Notes: a model not told the origin generated them from the sequence alone. 64,000 nucleotides of DNA from JAENVU01 sp031430375 (GCA_031430375.1 JANPBJ010000144.1:1-64000), one strand, 5' to 3'. Numbered from the stretch's first letter, positions 41,881 to 51,210 are shown. Numbers and translations: made by a program.

Positions 41881-43473
41881 TCAGGTGACCGAGAAGGCGT
41901 TCGGCAGGAACGCAAGCCCACCCGTCAGTGGTCCTGCACCGGACCCATTGTCCACAATGAACGGCATTCGCGCGCCGAGTTCGGCATTCGCAGCCACGGT
42001 GACCGCCACATCAACCTGAGCGTCGCTGACGAATGTGAGCCCAGTGACCTCGACGCCCTCACCCATCAACACCAGGGACCCAGGATGCAGCGACGACCCA
42101 TGCATCGAGATCGTGCCAGAAGTCCCCCGTGCGATCGTTGTCGGCGTTGCGAACAGGAGGAACGGAACCGGGTTCGACCGCTGGTACAGGTCAGCCACGG
42201 TGCCGTTGGTATCCGATGGGGTCACGTCGCTTGCGAAAGACGTAAAGACGATGTATCGACCATCCCCGCTGATCGCGCCAGGCGTGGAACCCGCGACCGC
42301 CGGATCCAAGTTCGATGGTTCGCCCATTCGCGATGTGGTGCCCGCTAGCGCCGTCGATCCGGCGGTACGGTCACGCAAGTATGAGTTCGACAGTGCCGTG
42401 CCAACCAGAGTGGACAAGTTCGAAGCGCCGCTTTGAAACAGCACGAACCGACCGTTGTCGCTCAGCCCCGTGACAAAGCTGTAGTCGTCTGAATCCTCGC
42501 CGGTCGTGCCCACGCTGATCCGCTGGATCGTGCCACCGGCGGCCGGAGCGGCATACACGTCCGAAGTGTCGTTGGTATCGGGAGTCGCAACCAGGTTGCC
42601 CGCATCAGAATCAAATGCAACGACTGCGCCGTTCCCGCTGATCGCGACATTCGTGGAATCGAGGTCGCCTTCGTCGCCGCCGGCCAATGCCGTGATGCGC
42701 GTGGTCGTCACCGCCGTGCGATCACGTACAAACACATCCGTATAGACGCCGCTGTCGTTGATATCAAAGTTCGATGCGTTGGAAACGAACGCCACGTAGC
42801 GGCCGTCGTCACTGATTGATCCGCCAAAGGACTCCAGATCGCCCTCGGTCCCGTCGGTAGCAACGCTGACTCGCGTGGTGGTCCCGGCCAACGTGTCCCG
42901 GAGGTACACGTCGGTACTGAAGTTCTGGTCGACCAAACCGATGAGGTTTTCGGAATCCGAAGCAAACACGATAAACCGGCCATCCGGGGTCATCGCCTGC
43001 AGGTACGAGCCGCCGTCGCCCTGACCACCATTGTTCCGGCGGCTCACCCGCGCGGTCGTCCCGAGCTGGCGATCGCGCACGAACACATCAGTGGAGAGGT
43101 TCGTGTCGCCGATGATCAGATCCTCCGAGTCGCTCATGAAGGCGACGAAGCGGCCGGTCGCGGAGACCAGACCTTGGTAGCCACCCAGCGCGCTTTGGGC
43201 ATCGGCATCCGTGATGGAAATGCGCTCAGTGGTCTTGGCTTGATTGTCACGGAGAAACACGTCGGTCGCACCGTTCGTGTCGTTGGCGACCAGATCGGTG
43301 GAGTCCGAGGAGAAGACCACGTATCGGCCGTCGGGCGACAGATCCGTGGCGACCGGTGTACCACCGGCCGACTGATTGCCTGCAGTGGAAACGTTCACCC
43401 GGCCGACCCATGCGCAACCACTCGTCGCAAGTACGACGGCAAGCGCGAGGCCTCCTATACGAACCCGTCCCAT
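41881..43473 (-). CDS. PD40/WD40-like beta-propeller lipoprotein
   Basis: The protein has 530 residues from the ATG at 43473, with the lipid-anchor cysteine at residue 20 (LATSGC); the upstream start at 43488 adds five residues. Residues about 35-430 are a propeller made of repeated units SxDGRYVxFxSxxxNL followed by TDVFVRDR, the PD40/TolB type. The C-terminal 90 residues (TIARGTSGTISMHGSSLHPG and GVEVTGLTFVSDAQVDVAV) look like an IPT/immunoglobulin-like domain. It is a surface-anchored, probably binding, protein; no enzymatic motif is visible. Monocistronic. Confidence 0.8.
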   Translation of the reverse strand: MGRVRIGGLALAVVLATSGCAWVGRVNVSTAGNQSAGGTPVATDLSPDGRYVVFSSDSTDLVANDTNGATDVFLRDNQAKTTERISITDADAQSALGGYQGLVSATGRFVAFMSDSEDLIIGDTNLSTDVFVRDRQLGTTARVSRRNNGGQGDGGSYLQAMTPDGRFIVFASDSENLIGLVDQNFSTDVYLRDTLAGTTTRVSVATDGTEGDLESFGGSISDDGRYVAFVSNASNFDINDSGVYTDVFVRDRTAVTTTRITALAGGDEGDLDSTNVAISGNGAVVAFDSDAGNLVATPDTNDTSDVYAAPAAGGTIQRISVGTTGEDSDDYSFVTGLSDNGRFVLFQSGASNLSTLVGTALSNSYLRDRTAGSTALAGTTSRMGEPSNLDPAVAGSTPGAISGDGRYIVFTSFASDVTPSDTNGTVADLYQRSNPVPFLLFATPTTIARGTSGTISMHGSSLHPGSLVLMGEGVEVTGLTFVSDAQVDVAVTVAANAELGARMPFIVDNGSGAGPLTGGLAFLPNAFSVT

Positions 43474-43599
43474 GTATCCCACTCCCAAAGCCAGACCCAG
43501 AAACGGACAATGATAGTCAAACAGGACGGCGACTCAGGACGCGGGCCCTGCCGCCGGGTGGCTCACTCCCACTCGCCACTTCACGAGTGCTCGATCGGT

Positions 43600-43624
43600 A
43601 AACCCTCGGCTTCGCCTCCGGTTT
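43600..43624 (-). terminator. hairpin just behind guaA
   Basis: AAACC (43600-43604) pairs with GGTTT (43620-43624), and GGC (43608-43610) with GCC (43614-43616) around TTC, separated by a small internal loop. It lies 3 nt behind the guaA stop and is the probable guaA terminator. Confidence 0.45.
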
Positions 43625-43627
43625 TCC

Positions 43628-45172
43628 TCACTCCCACTCGATTGTCCCGGGCGGCTTGGAGGTGATGTCGTAGGCCACGCGGTTCACGCCGGGAACCTCG
43701 TTGATGATACGCGAGGAGATGCGCTCGAGGACATCGTAAGGAATGCGGGCCCAATCGGCGGTCATGGCATCGTCGCTCGTCACTGCCCTCAGAATGATCG
43801 GATAGGCATACGTGCGATCGTCGCCTTGCACTCCGACGGTCCGCACCACGGGCAGCACGGCGAAGCTCTGCCAGATCTCCCGGTAGAGACCGGCGCGGCG
43901 GATCTCCTCGGTCACGATTGCATCAGCCTCTTGCAGAATGGCAACCCGCTCCGGCGTGATCGCACCGATGATGCGCACCCCGAGGCCGGGGCCCGGGAAG
44001 GGCTGACGCCACACGATCTCTTCGGGAAGTCCGAGCTCCTCACCAACCGCGCGCACCTCGTCCTTGAACAGGTGCCGCAACGGCTCGACGAGGTCGAACT
44101 CCATGTCGTCAGGCAAGCCGCCCACATTGTGGTGGCTCTTGATCACGGCGTTCTCGCCGCCGCCGGACTCGACGATGTCGGGGTAGAGCGTTCCCTGCAC
44201 GAGGAACCCCGCCGCGTCGTAGTCACGCGCCACTTCTTCAAAGACACGGATGAACAACTCGCCGATGATCTTGCGTTTGCGCTCCGGCTCCACGATGTCA
44301 TTGAGTGCGCCGAGGAACCGGTCGCCCGCCTTTACATGCACCAAGTCAATCTGGAATTGACGACGAAACGTCTCTTCCACCTGCTCGGCTTCTCCCTTGC
44401 GGGACAGCCCGGTATCAACAAACACGCACGTGAGCTGATCGCCCACCGCCTTATGCACCAACGCGGCGGCGACTGCCGAATCCACGCCGCCCGACAGGCC
44501 GCACAACACCCGTGCCGTCCCAACCTGCGCGCGAATCTCGGCGACGGCTTCTTCAATGATCGACACGTTGGTCCATGTGGGCCGACACTCGGCCACATCA
44601 AAGAGGAACGACTTCAACATGTCTTGACCGTGCTCGGTGTGCGCAACCTCCGGATGGAACTGCACGCCGTAGATGCGGCGTTCCCGATCGCCGAACGCGG
44701 CCGCGGGCGTGTCGCCAGTGGACGCGAACACGCTCGCGCCGGTGGGCGGGTTGGTGATCGTGTCGAAGTGGCTCATCCACACCACCTGCTCGGTGGGCAT
44801 CTCGCGGAACAAAGGCGCCGCGCTCGAGATCGACAACTCGGTGCGGCCGTACTCGCCGCGTCCCGTCTTTGCCACGGTCCCGCCGAGGTCGCGGGCGAGG
44901 AGCTGCGCCCCGTAACAGATACCGAGGAGCGGCAGACCGGATTCGTACAACGCGGGATCAACCGATGGTGCGCCGTCGACGTGCACCGAGGCCGGCCCAC
45001 CCGAGAGGATGATCGCCTTGGGGCTCCGAGCAAGCATCTCGGCAAACGGCATCGTGCGGGGCACGATCTCGGAGTACACGTGCGCCTCGCGCACCCGGCG
45101 GGCGATCAGTTGTGCGTACTGCGCCCCGAGGTCAACCACCAACACGAGGTCGCGTTCACCGGAGGTCACCAT
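43628..45172 (-). CDS. guaA: GMP synthase (glutamine-hydrolysing)
   Basis: The protein has 514 residues from the ATG at 45172. A TTG at 45217, directly behind the guaB3 stop, is an alternative that adds 15 residues. The class I glutaminase domain has LLGICYGAQLLARDLGG with the nucleophile cysteine and GVQFHPEVAHTEHG with the histidine. The ATP-pyrophosphatase domain has CGLSGGVDSAVAAALVHK, and the C-terminus has RQPFPGPGLGVRI and the final KPPGTIEWE. It aminates XMP to GMP and follows the GuaB homologue in the same transcript. Confidence 0.95.
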   Translation of the reverse strand: MVTSGERDLVLVVDLGAQYAQLIARRVREAHVYSEIVPRTMPFAEMLARSPKAIILSGGPASVHVDGAPSVDPALYESGLPLLGICYGAQLLARDLGGTVAKTGRGEYGRTELSISSAAPLFREMPTEQVVWMSHFDTITNPPTGASVFASTGDTPAAAFGDRERRIYGVQFHPEVAHTEHGQDMLKSFLFDVAECRPTWTNVSIIEEAVAEIRAQVGTARVLCGLSGGVDSAVAAALVHKAVGDQLTCVFVDTGLSRKGEAEQVEETFRRQFQIDLVHVKAGDRFLGALNDIVEPERKRKIIGELFIRVFEEVARDYDAAGFLVQGTLYPDIVESGGGENAVIKSHHNVGGLPDDMEFDLVEPLRHLFKDEVRAVGEELGLPEEIVWRQPFPGPGLGVRIIGAITPERVAILQEADAIVTEEIRRAGLYREIWQSFAVLPVVRTVGVQGDDRTYAYPIILRAVTSDDAMTADWARIPYDVLERISSRIINEVPGVNRVAYDITSKPPGTIEWE

Positions 45173-45217
45173 CCCGGAGGTTGGCCCACTCAGGTCGCGC
45201 TCGTTCGCTTCGCTCAA

Positions 45218-46384
45218 CTACCGACCCATTCCGATTCCCTGGGAACGTTGGAGGCTTTTGCCTTCGGTCTGGAGCGAGGGCGCCACCATCACTTCGGCCT
45301 TCTGGAACTCCTTCACCGTCTCGTAGCCGGTGGTGGCCATCGACGTGCGCAGCGCGCCGAACAGGTTCAGCGTGCCGTCGTTGTCGTGAGCCGGGCCGGT
45401 GAGGATTTCCTCGAGCGTGCCTTTCTGGCCGGCGTAGACGCGTGCGCCACGGGGCAACGACGGGTGGAAGGTCGCCATGCCCCAGTGGTAACCACGGCCC
45501 GGTGCCTCATACGCGCTGGCGAGCGGCGACCCAATCATCACGGAGTCGGCACCACACGCAATGGCCTTGGCCACATCGCCACCAGTGCGCATCCCGCCGT
45601 CGGCAATGACCTGCACGTACACACCGGTCTCGTCGAGGTGACGGATACGCGCGCCCGCAGCGTCGGCAATAGCCGTGGCCTGGGGAACCCCGATGCCGAG
45701 CACACCGCGAGAAGTACACGCGTGACCCGGGCCAACGCCGACGAGCACGCCGACGGCTCCGGTCCGCATGAGGTGCAGCGCGGTGCTGTACGACGCGCAG
45801 CCGCCCACGATCACCGGGATCTCGTACTCACGGATGAACTTCTTGAGGTTGAGCGGTTGGCGCGCCGGATCCTTGGAGACATGCTCTGCGGAAACGACAG
45901 TGCCCTGGATGATGAGGAGGTCGAGCTCGGCTTCGAGCACCAGCGCGGAGAACTGCTCCACGCGTTGCGGTGTGAGCGACGCACAGGCGCGGACGCCGGC
46001 GTCCTTGATCTCACGAATCCGCTTCCCGATCAGCTCGTCCTTGATCGGCTCCTGGTACAGCTCCTGCATGCGGCGGGTGGCCTTGTCCGGGTCGAGCGAC
46101 GCAATCTCGTCGAACACCGAATCGGTGTCGTCGTAGCGGGTCCAGAGGCCTTCGAGGTTGAGGCACGCCAGCCCGCCGATACGCCCAACTTCGATCGCCG
46201 TCTTGGGCGACACCACGCCGTCCATCGCGGAGGCAATGAGCGGGAGTTCGAAGTGGAACGCGTCGACATCCCAAGAGATATCAACATCTTCCGGGTCGCG
46301 TGTTCTCCGGCTGGGCACGATCGCGATGTCATCAAATCCGTAGGCCCTGCGCCCTGATTTGCCGATCCCGATTTCGACTTCCAC
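45218..46384 (-). CDS. guaB3: GuaB3-family IMP dehydrogenase homologue
   Basis: The protein has 388 residues with a GTG start. It is the short GuaB form without CBS domains: YGFDDIAIVPSRRTRDPEDV at the start, PLIASAMDGVVSPKTA, then VLVGVGPGHACTSRGVLGIGVPQ with the active-cysteine loop, and VIADGGMRTGGDVAKAIACGAD. Actinobacteria often carry this paralogue beside guaA in addition to true GuaB; whether it makes XMP or recycles GMP (GuaC-like) is unsettled. It precedes guaA on the same strand. Confidence 0.88.
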   Translation of the reverse strand: MEVEIGIGKSGRRAYGFDDIAIVPSRRTRDPEDVDISWDVDAFHFELPLIASAMDGVVSPKTAIEVGRIGGLACLNLEGLWTRYDDTDSVFDEIASLDPDKATRRMQELYQEPIKDELIGKRIREIKDAGVRACASLTPQRVEQFSALVLEAELDLLIIQGTVVSAEHVSKDPARQPLNLKKFIREYEIPVIVGGCASYSTALHLMRTGAVGVLVGVGPGHACTSRGVLGIGVPQATAIADAAGARIRHLDETGVYVQVIADGGMRTGGDVAKAIACGADSVMIGSPLASAYEAPGRGYHWGMATFHPSLPRGARVYAGQKGTLEEILTGPAHDNDGTLNLFGALRTSMATTGYETVKEFQKAEVMVAPSLQTEGKSLQRSQGIGMGR

Positions 46385-46425
46385 CTGTCTGGCTCCCGTC
46401 GCTTCACTCCACCGAATGTTTCAGC

Positions 46426-47094
46426 CTAGTGGGCTACCAGCTCCAGCAGTCGGGTCAGGATCCTGGCGGTGGCACCCCAGACGGTCTCGCCCGGCAGCTC
46501 GAAAAACGTCATCGATCGGTAGGCCCCCCAGAGATCCCACATCTCCTCGCGGTAGGTGTCGGGATGGAGAAGCTCCGAGATCGGGACGCCAAATGCGGCC
46601 ACGACCTCCATGGGATGCGGCACGAGGGTGGGCGGGCTCGCGAGGAACCCGACGAACGGGGTGATCGCAAACGCGGAGGCGACCGTGGCGATCGTGTCCA
46701 GCTCCGCCACGATCTCCACGGCCTCGGGTTCGAGTCCCACTTCCTCATGGGCTTCGCGCAGCGCCGCGGCTACCAGGCTCGCATCGGTTGGATCGCGCTT
46801 GCCGCCCGGGAACGCGATCTCGCCTTGATGCGACGGCATGGTGTCGGGCCGCTTGGTGAGTACCACGTGGGTCTCGCCATCGAGTTCGTAGAGCGCAATC
46901 AGGACCGCGGCGGCACGCGACCCCGCTACGTCGAGCTCCGGTTGGCGCGGCGGCCGGGCGCGGCCGAGCCGAGCACGCACCTCGGCGAGCGGAATCCGGC
47001 AGTCGGCGGCGCCGAGCTCGGACCACACCGGAGGATTTCCCACACGGGTGCCCGGCGGCCGCGGAATGACCTGTTTGCCACCCCTGTGCGCCAT
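46426..47094 (-). CDS. NUDIX hydrolase, probable CoA pyrophosphatase
   Basis: The protein has 222 residues from the ATG at 47094; the GTG one codon upstream is less likely because the TAGGGT box would then be only 3 nt away. The Nudix box is recognisable in FPGGKRDPTDASLVAAALREAHEEVGL, with the REAHEEVG core. DELDTIATVASAFAITPFVGF-like strands (as AELDTIATVASAFAI) and PPTLVPHPMEV fit the CoA/ADP-ribose pyrophosphatase subfamily. It probably hydrolyses CoA derivatives or other nucleoside diphosphates. Confidence 0.85.
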   Translation of the reverse strand: MAHRGGKQVIPRPPGTRVGNPPVWSELGAADCRIPLAEVRARLGRARPPRQPELDVAGSRAAAVLIALYELDGETHVVLTKRPDTMPSHQGEIAFPGGKRDPTDASLVAAALREAHEEVGLEPEAVEIVAELDTIATVASAFAITPFVGFLASPPTLVPHPMEVVAAFGVPISELLHPDTYREEMWDLWGAYRSMTFFELPGETVWGATARILTRLLELVAH

Positions 47095-47100
47095 CACGCC

Positions 47101-47106
47101 ACCCTA
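47101..47106 (-). promoter_or_regulatory. putative leaderless -10 box (TAGGGT on the minus strand)
   Basis: TAGGGT, then 6 nt, then the ATG of the Nudix gene at 47094. Confidence 0.4.
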
Positions 47107-47297
47107 CCGACGACGATTCGGTCCACGGCCAAGCGGGCGCGCCAATAGGAAACAAGCGCCTCCTGAACGTCGAGGCTGCGTGGCGCGCCCGTGGCCCGAG
47201 CGGCCCGTGAACGCAGTGAACAAGAGCGGGAAATCGGTTCGGGACTTCGACGACGCCCGGACCAACGCGTGCCGGCAAGCGCGAACATGCCGACCGC

Positions 47298-47669
47298 TTG
47301 CTTCGCCACGCTCATGCTCACCTCGGATCGGCCGCGGCATTGGCGACGACTGACCCAGAAGGAAGTTACGCCCTGCTCTACGACGCCGCTCGGAAGGCCT
47401 TGATCGCAGTCCTCGAAAATGAAGGGCTCCGACCGACCAGCGCCGGTGGTCACCTCGCCGTGTACCACGCCGCTCGCGCCCAGTTGGATCCACCATTGGG
47501 GACCACGCTGTGGCCGTTCGACCGCATGCGCCGCCAGCGGCGTGATGCCGAGTTTCCGGCCGCGGATGCGCCCGCGCTGACCCCTGAAGATGTGCGCGAT
47601 GACATCGCGAAGAGCGCGGCGATCGTGGCGCTCGCGGAACGGGCCCTCGATCAGATGTCGCCGTTCTGA
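47298..47669 (+). CDS. HEPN-domain protein, 5' part probably frameshifted
   Basis: From the TTG at 47298 the frame gives 123 residues. TDPEGSYALLYDAARKALIAVLENEGLRPTSAGGHLAV and the helical end EDVRDDIAKSAAIVALAERAL are typical of HEPN proteins, often nucleic-acid- or antitoxin-linked. No good start codon precedes the domain. The frame is open back to a TGA at 47217 and reads REHADRLLRHAHAHL just before 47298. A different frame starting at GTG 47191 ends RVPAS near 47280 and would join REHADRLL smoothly if one base were restored. A one-base deletion near 47281 is therefore likely, making the gene a pseudogene or a sequence error. Confidence 0.55.
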   Translation: MLRHAHAHLGSAAALATTDPEGSYALLYDAARKALIAVLENEGLRPTSAGGHLAVYHAARAQLDPPLGTTLWPFDRMRRQRRDAEFPAADAPALTPEDVRDDIAKSAAIVALAERALDQMSPF

Positions 47670-47744
47670 GAGCAGGCCCAGGCGCGACGAAGGACGAGCG
47701 TCGCGTGCTCGCGGCGCCCGCCCTTCGTCAAAGCTGGTACTGGT

Positions 47745-48962
47745 CTACGTGAGCGACATGTTTGGTTCGCCGCTCGCGTTCTTGCCGGTACCCCGGCTAC
47801 ACGTACCGCCGCGCACCGCGCCACCGTTGTAGGCCTGGCGGAGGCAGTTGCGCAGCGCCATCTGACCCCAATAGTTCGGGTGGATGCTCTCCTGCAGCTG
47901 GTACGGACCGATCACCGTGCTCACGGTTCGTATCTGGTTCTGCCACTCCGTCACGTCCGGCGCGTTCGCCTGGGTCCAGTTGGCCACACCCCGCTCTTCG
48001 AGCAGACCGACGGTGTTCTCACAGAGCCGACGGCCGTTGAACGCGGCCGCGTTGTTCTGGATCACGTAGTTGGTCACGCCGGATTGGATCGCGCCGTTGG
48101 TGAGCGCCTGGTTCATCTTCACCACCGCAGTGTTGTTCGCCCAGTCGGCGTCTTTGTTCCAGACACCACAACCACCCGTGTTCTGCCGGGTCCAACCGCT
48201 CTCGCTGTACCGGAAGCCGGAACCCAGCGGGATCGGTGATACGTAGGTCTGCACCATGATCTTGTACTGGGAGTCCGAGTACCCAGCGTTCGTCATCGCT
48301 TGGTGAATGTTGCTGATCGCACCCGCGACTTCGGTGGTGCGTGCGGTCACCGATGCCGCGGTGAACCGAGAACTCACGCTGGAATCGTCGTAGCAATAGT
48401 TCTTCCACCACGACGGCGAGGTCAACCAGTTGGTCACACACGATTGCACGATGTCGGCGAAGCCGTAGTTGTTCGCGCCGATGAGCAGCGGAATCGCTTT
48501 CACGTTGTGGGTGGTCGCGAAGTCCTGGAGGACCTTGGCCTGACCCTGGTACCCGCCGGAGTTGTAGAAGTCGAGCCCAGGCTTGAAGTCACCCGAGCCC
48601 GGCGTCTGGGTATAGGTGCGAGCACCGGAGCACGCGATGTTCAGCGAGTTCACGCCGCCACCGATGTGCACCATGGCCGCGGTCGATCGGTGACAACCCG
48701 GGATCGCTTCCGCGGTGTGGGTCGCGTTGTCCTTGTAGGCCGCCGATCCACCCGCGTCGATGAGCGACGAACCGTTGTTGGTGTTCCCCGCCCAGCGGCC
48801 GGCCTCACCGGAGATGGCTGAGTCGCCCACCGAAACGATCCATGGGACGCCAACCCCGGGACCATCGGCGTGCGCAACCCCCGGTGACGCCGCGACGAGC
48901 CCGGTCGCGGCGATCGCCCCAACCGCTGCGAGCGCGCGAACGCGTGTGAATGCCTTCCTCAT
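47745..48962 (-). CDS. secreted SGNH/GDSL-type hydrolase
   Basis: The protein has 405 residues. A signal peptide (RALAAVGAIAATGLVAASPG) ends near AHA at residue 32. IVSVGDSAISGEAGRW contains the block I serine, PLLIGANNYGF is the block III GxN, and QLQESIHPNYWGQMA holds the DxxH-like block V histidine (here SIHPN). Several cysteine pairs suggest disulfides and an extracellular location. It is probably an esterase or lipase acting outside the cell. It is divergent from the acyl-CoA synthetase at 49160. Confidence 0.82.
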   Translation of the reverse strand: MRKAFTRVRALAAVGAIAATGLVAASPGVAHADGPGVGVPWIVSVGDSAISGEAGRWAGNTNNGSSLIDAGGSAAYKDNATHTAEAIPGCHRSTAAMVHIGGGVNSLNIACSGARTYTQTPGSGDFKPGLDFYNSGGYQGQAKVLQDFATTHNVKAIPLLIGANNYGFADIVQSCVTNWLTSPSWWKNYCYDDSSVSSRFTAASVTARTTEVAGAISNIHQAMTNAGYSDSQYKIMVQTYVSPIPLGSGFRYSESGWTRQNTGGCGVWNKDADWANNTAVVKMNQALTNGAIQSGVTNYVIQNNAAAFNGRRLCENTVGLLEERGVANWTQANAPDVTEWQNQIRTVSTVIGPYQLQESIHPNYWGQMALRNCLRQAYNGGAVRGGTCSRGTGKNASGEPNMSLT

Positions 48963-49159
48963 GTGCCCCCCTCAGGCGCGAGCGAGCTGCCCGCATGCTC
49001 GGGAGTTTGGCGACTGACTTCGGCCAATACAAGCATTCGCGCCAAGTTGCACACCATGTGCAGCCGGTATCGATCGCGGCCATATTCGACACCAGAAACC
49101 AACGGCGGGGCATACTTCCGCCCGTTCATCGACGGGGATCGCGCCACATGGGGGACCGC

Positions 49160-50782
49160 ATGACCGACTGGAACTTCGCAACGTGCTGGGAGGCGCTCGC
49201 CGATGCGCAGCCCGAGAAGCTCGCGCTCGCGCAGGGTGACCGACACCGCACGTGGGGCGAATGGGACGACCGCGCCGCGCGGCTCGCCGCCGCGTTCACC
49301 AGCCTCGGTCTCGAGTCCGGTGGCAAGGTCGCGAGCTACCTCTACAACTCCATCGAATATATGGAGGGTGTGTACGCCACGTGGAAGTGCCGCAGCGCGC
49401 CGGTCAACGTGAACTACCGCTACATGGAAACCGAGCTCCGCTACCTCCTCGAGAACTCCGACACCGAGATCCTCCTCTTTCATGGCGTGCTCGGAGATCA
49501 AGTCGCGAAGGTCTGGCGCGAAGTCCCCACCCTCAAGGCAATCGTCCAGGTGGACGACGGCCACCCGCTCGTGGACGGTGCGCACCGCTACGAAGACCTC
49601 ATCGCCGCGCACGTTCCCGCCGCGCGCATCGAGAAGTCCGGTGACGACCTGTACATCCTCTACACCGGCGGCACCACCGGCATGCCGAAGGGTGTGATGT
49701 GGCGCAACGAGGATCTGTTCAACACCCTCGTGCCGACGGTATGGGGATTGCTCGGTCAGAACGCCGCCACCAGTCCCGAGGACACGCCCGGCGTGGCTGC
49801 TGCCATCGCAGCGGCCGGCCGGACGCCGGTGCATCTCCCGGCGTCGCCGCTCATGCATGGCACCGGCTTCATGTCGTCCTTGCAGGCGTTGACTTCCGGC
49901 GGTGCGATCGTCACGTTGGAGTCGCGCACCTTCGACGCGCACGAGCTGTGGAAAGCGGTGGAACGCGAGAAGGTGACGCAGATGGCGATCGTCGGCGACG
50001 CATTCGGCAAGCCGATGGCGCGTGCCCTCGAAGAGGCCGAGCTCGACAACGCGCCGTACGACCTGTCGTCGCTCGGGCTCATGATCAGCTCCGGCGTGAT
50101 GTGGACCGCTGAGGTGAAGGAAGCCCTGATGGCACGGGGTTCCTTCCTCTGTCTCGACTCGCTCGGATCGAGCGAAGGGGTGGGCTTCGCGTCGCAGGTG
50201 AGTGCACCGGGCGCCGTGGCGACCACCGCCAAGTTCCAGATCGGCGAGTTCGCGAAGGTCCTCACCGAGGCCGGTGTGCCGGTGGTGCCGGGATCGGGCG
50301 AGCGCGGCCTGCTCGCGCTCGGCGGCCCGATTCCCCTCGGGTACTACAAGGATCCGGAGAAGACGGCGGACACCTTCAAAGAGTTCGACGGTGCTCGCTA
50401 TTCGATTCCGGGCGACTGGGCCACCGTGGCCGCCGACGGCACCATCGAGCTCCTCGGGCGCGGCAGTGTTTCCATCAACTCGGGCGGCGAGAAGATCTTC
50501 CCCGAAGAGGTAGAGGAAGCCGTGAAGCTGCACCCATCGGTGCAGGACGCAATCGTCGTGGGCGTGCCCGACGAGAAGTTCGGCGAGGCCATCACCGCGC
50601 TGGTGTCACTGCAGGCCGGCAAGACCGCGACCCCCGAAGCGATCATCGAAGCGGTGCAAGCGAACCTGAGCCGGTTCAAGGCCCCGCGTCACGTGCTCAT
50701 CATCGACGAGATCAAGCGCGGCCCCAACGGCAAAGCCGACTACGCCTGGGCCAAACAGATCGCGGTCGACCGCGTCAGCTGA
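49160..50782 (+). CDS. acyl-CoA synthetase (AMP-forming), paralogue of the one at 14809
   Basis: The protein has 540 residues from the ATG at 49160; an ATG at 49148 adds four residues. LYILYTGGTTGMPKGVMWRNEDLF is the P-loop region, LMHGTGFMSSLQALTSGG and RGSVSINSGGEKIFPEEVEEA follow, and APRHVLIIDEIKRGPNGKADY holds the acylation lysine. It shares MTDWNFATCWE/MAGWNFAHVWD-type starts and the VMWRN motif with the first synthetase. It activates a carboxylic acid to its CoA ester; the chain length is unknown. Confidence 0.9.
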   Translation: MTDWNFATCWEALADAQPEKLALAQGDRHRTWGEWDDRAARLAAAFTSLGLESGGKVASYLYNSIEYMEGVYATWKCRSAPVNVNYRYMETELRYLLENSDTEILLFHGVLGDQVAKVWREVPTLKAIVQVDDGHPLVDGAHRYEDLIAAHVPAARIEKSGDDLYILYTGGTTGMPKGVMWRNEDLFNTLVPTVWGLLGQNAATSPEDTPGVAAAIAAAGRTPVHLPASPLMHGTGFMSSLQALTSGGAIVTLESRTFDAHELWKAVEREKVTQMAIVGDAFGKPMARALEEAELDNAPYDLSSLGLMISSGVMWTAEVKEALMARGSFLCLDSLGSSEGVGFASQVSAPGAVATTAKFQIGEFAKVLTEAGVPVVPGSGERGLLALGGPIPLGYYKDPEKTADTFKEFDGARYSIPGDWATVAADGTIELLGRGSVSINSGGEKIFPEEVEEAVKLHPSVQDAIVVGVPDEKFGEAITALVSLQAGKTATPEAIIEAVQANLSRFKAPRHVLIIDEIKRGPNGKADYAWAKQIAVDRVS

Positions 50783-51157
50783 TCAGTTCCCAGTAGTGAG
50801 GTTGCACTTTCCCGTATCGGCATCGCCTATCCGGGAGAGTACGCCGGCGGCGACCGACCAATACCTCGGGCTGCGCCGCAACAGCCTCGTTTCCGACACA
50901 CCCGTCACAAGACTGGACATGCCAGCGGGCTCGGCGCCGTCGTTCTGCGACTTATACGCCTCGACCGCAGTTTCGACCGTGCTCCGCTCACTCAGGCAGG
51001 CCTGGACCTTGGCGTCCTTCTCTGTCCCACCTACGGCGAAGACCACCACGGCGGCGAGGATGCCGAGGATCACGATCACCACGAGCAGCTCCACGAGGGT
51101 GAAGCCCTTCTCCAGCAGCGACTTGTCGGCAGTGCGAGAACGAATGAGCTTGAGCAC
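50783..51157 (-). CDS. pilA: type IV pilin (prepilin with class III signal)
   Basis: The protein has 124 residues from the GTG at 51157. The leader is basic and short (LKLIRSRTADKSLLEKG), followed by the prepilin peptidase site G/FTLVE and a hydrophobic helix (LLVVIVILGILAAVVVFAVGG). The mature part has ACLSERSTVETAVEAY and a closing cysteine (GKCNLTTGN), so a C-terminal disulfide loop is possible. It would polymerise into the pilus assembled by the PilB/PilC/PilT genes next door. The leader region upstream contains two hairpins. Confidence 0.9.
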   Translation of the reverse strand: MLKLIRSRTADKSLLEKGFTLVELLVVIVILGILAAVVVFAVGGTEKDAKVQACLSERSTVETAVEAYKSQNDGAEPAGMSSLVTGVSETRLLRRSPRYWSVAAGVLSRIGDADTGKCNLTTGN

Positions 51158-51210
51158 GGGTATCGGTGTCCTTGTGTCCCCGCCCCGGATCTCCCGAGGC
51201 GCTCCCAGCA

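Noticed and set aside
43826..46357. 843-codon open frame on the plus strand
   Set aside because: It is the antisense shadow of guaA and guaB3; high GC keeps opposite frames open. The translation is rich in His, Arg and Gly and has no family motif.
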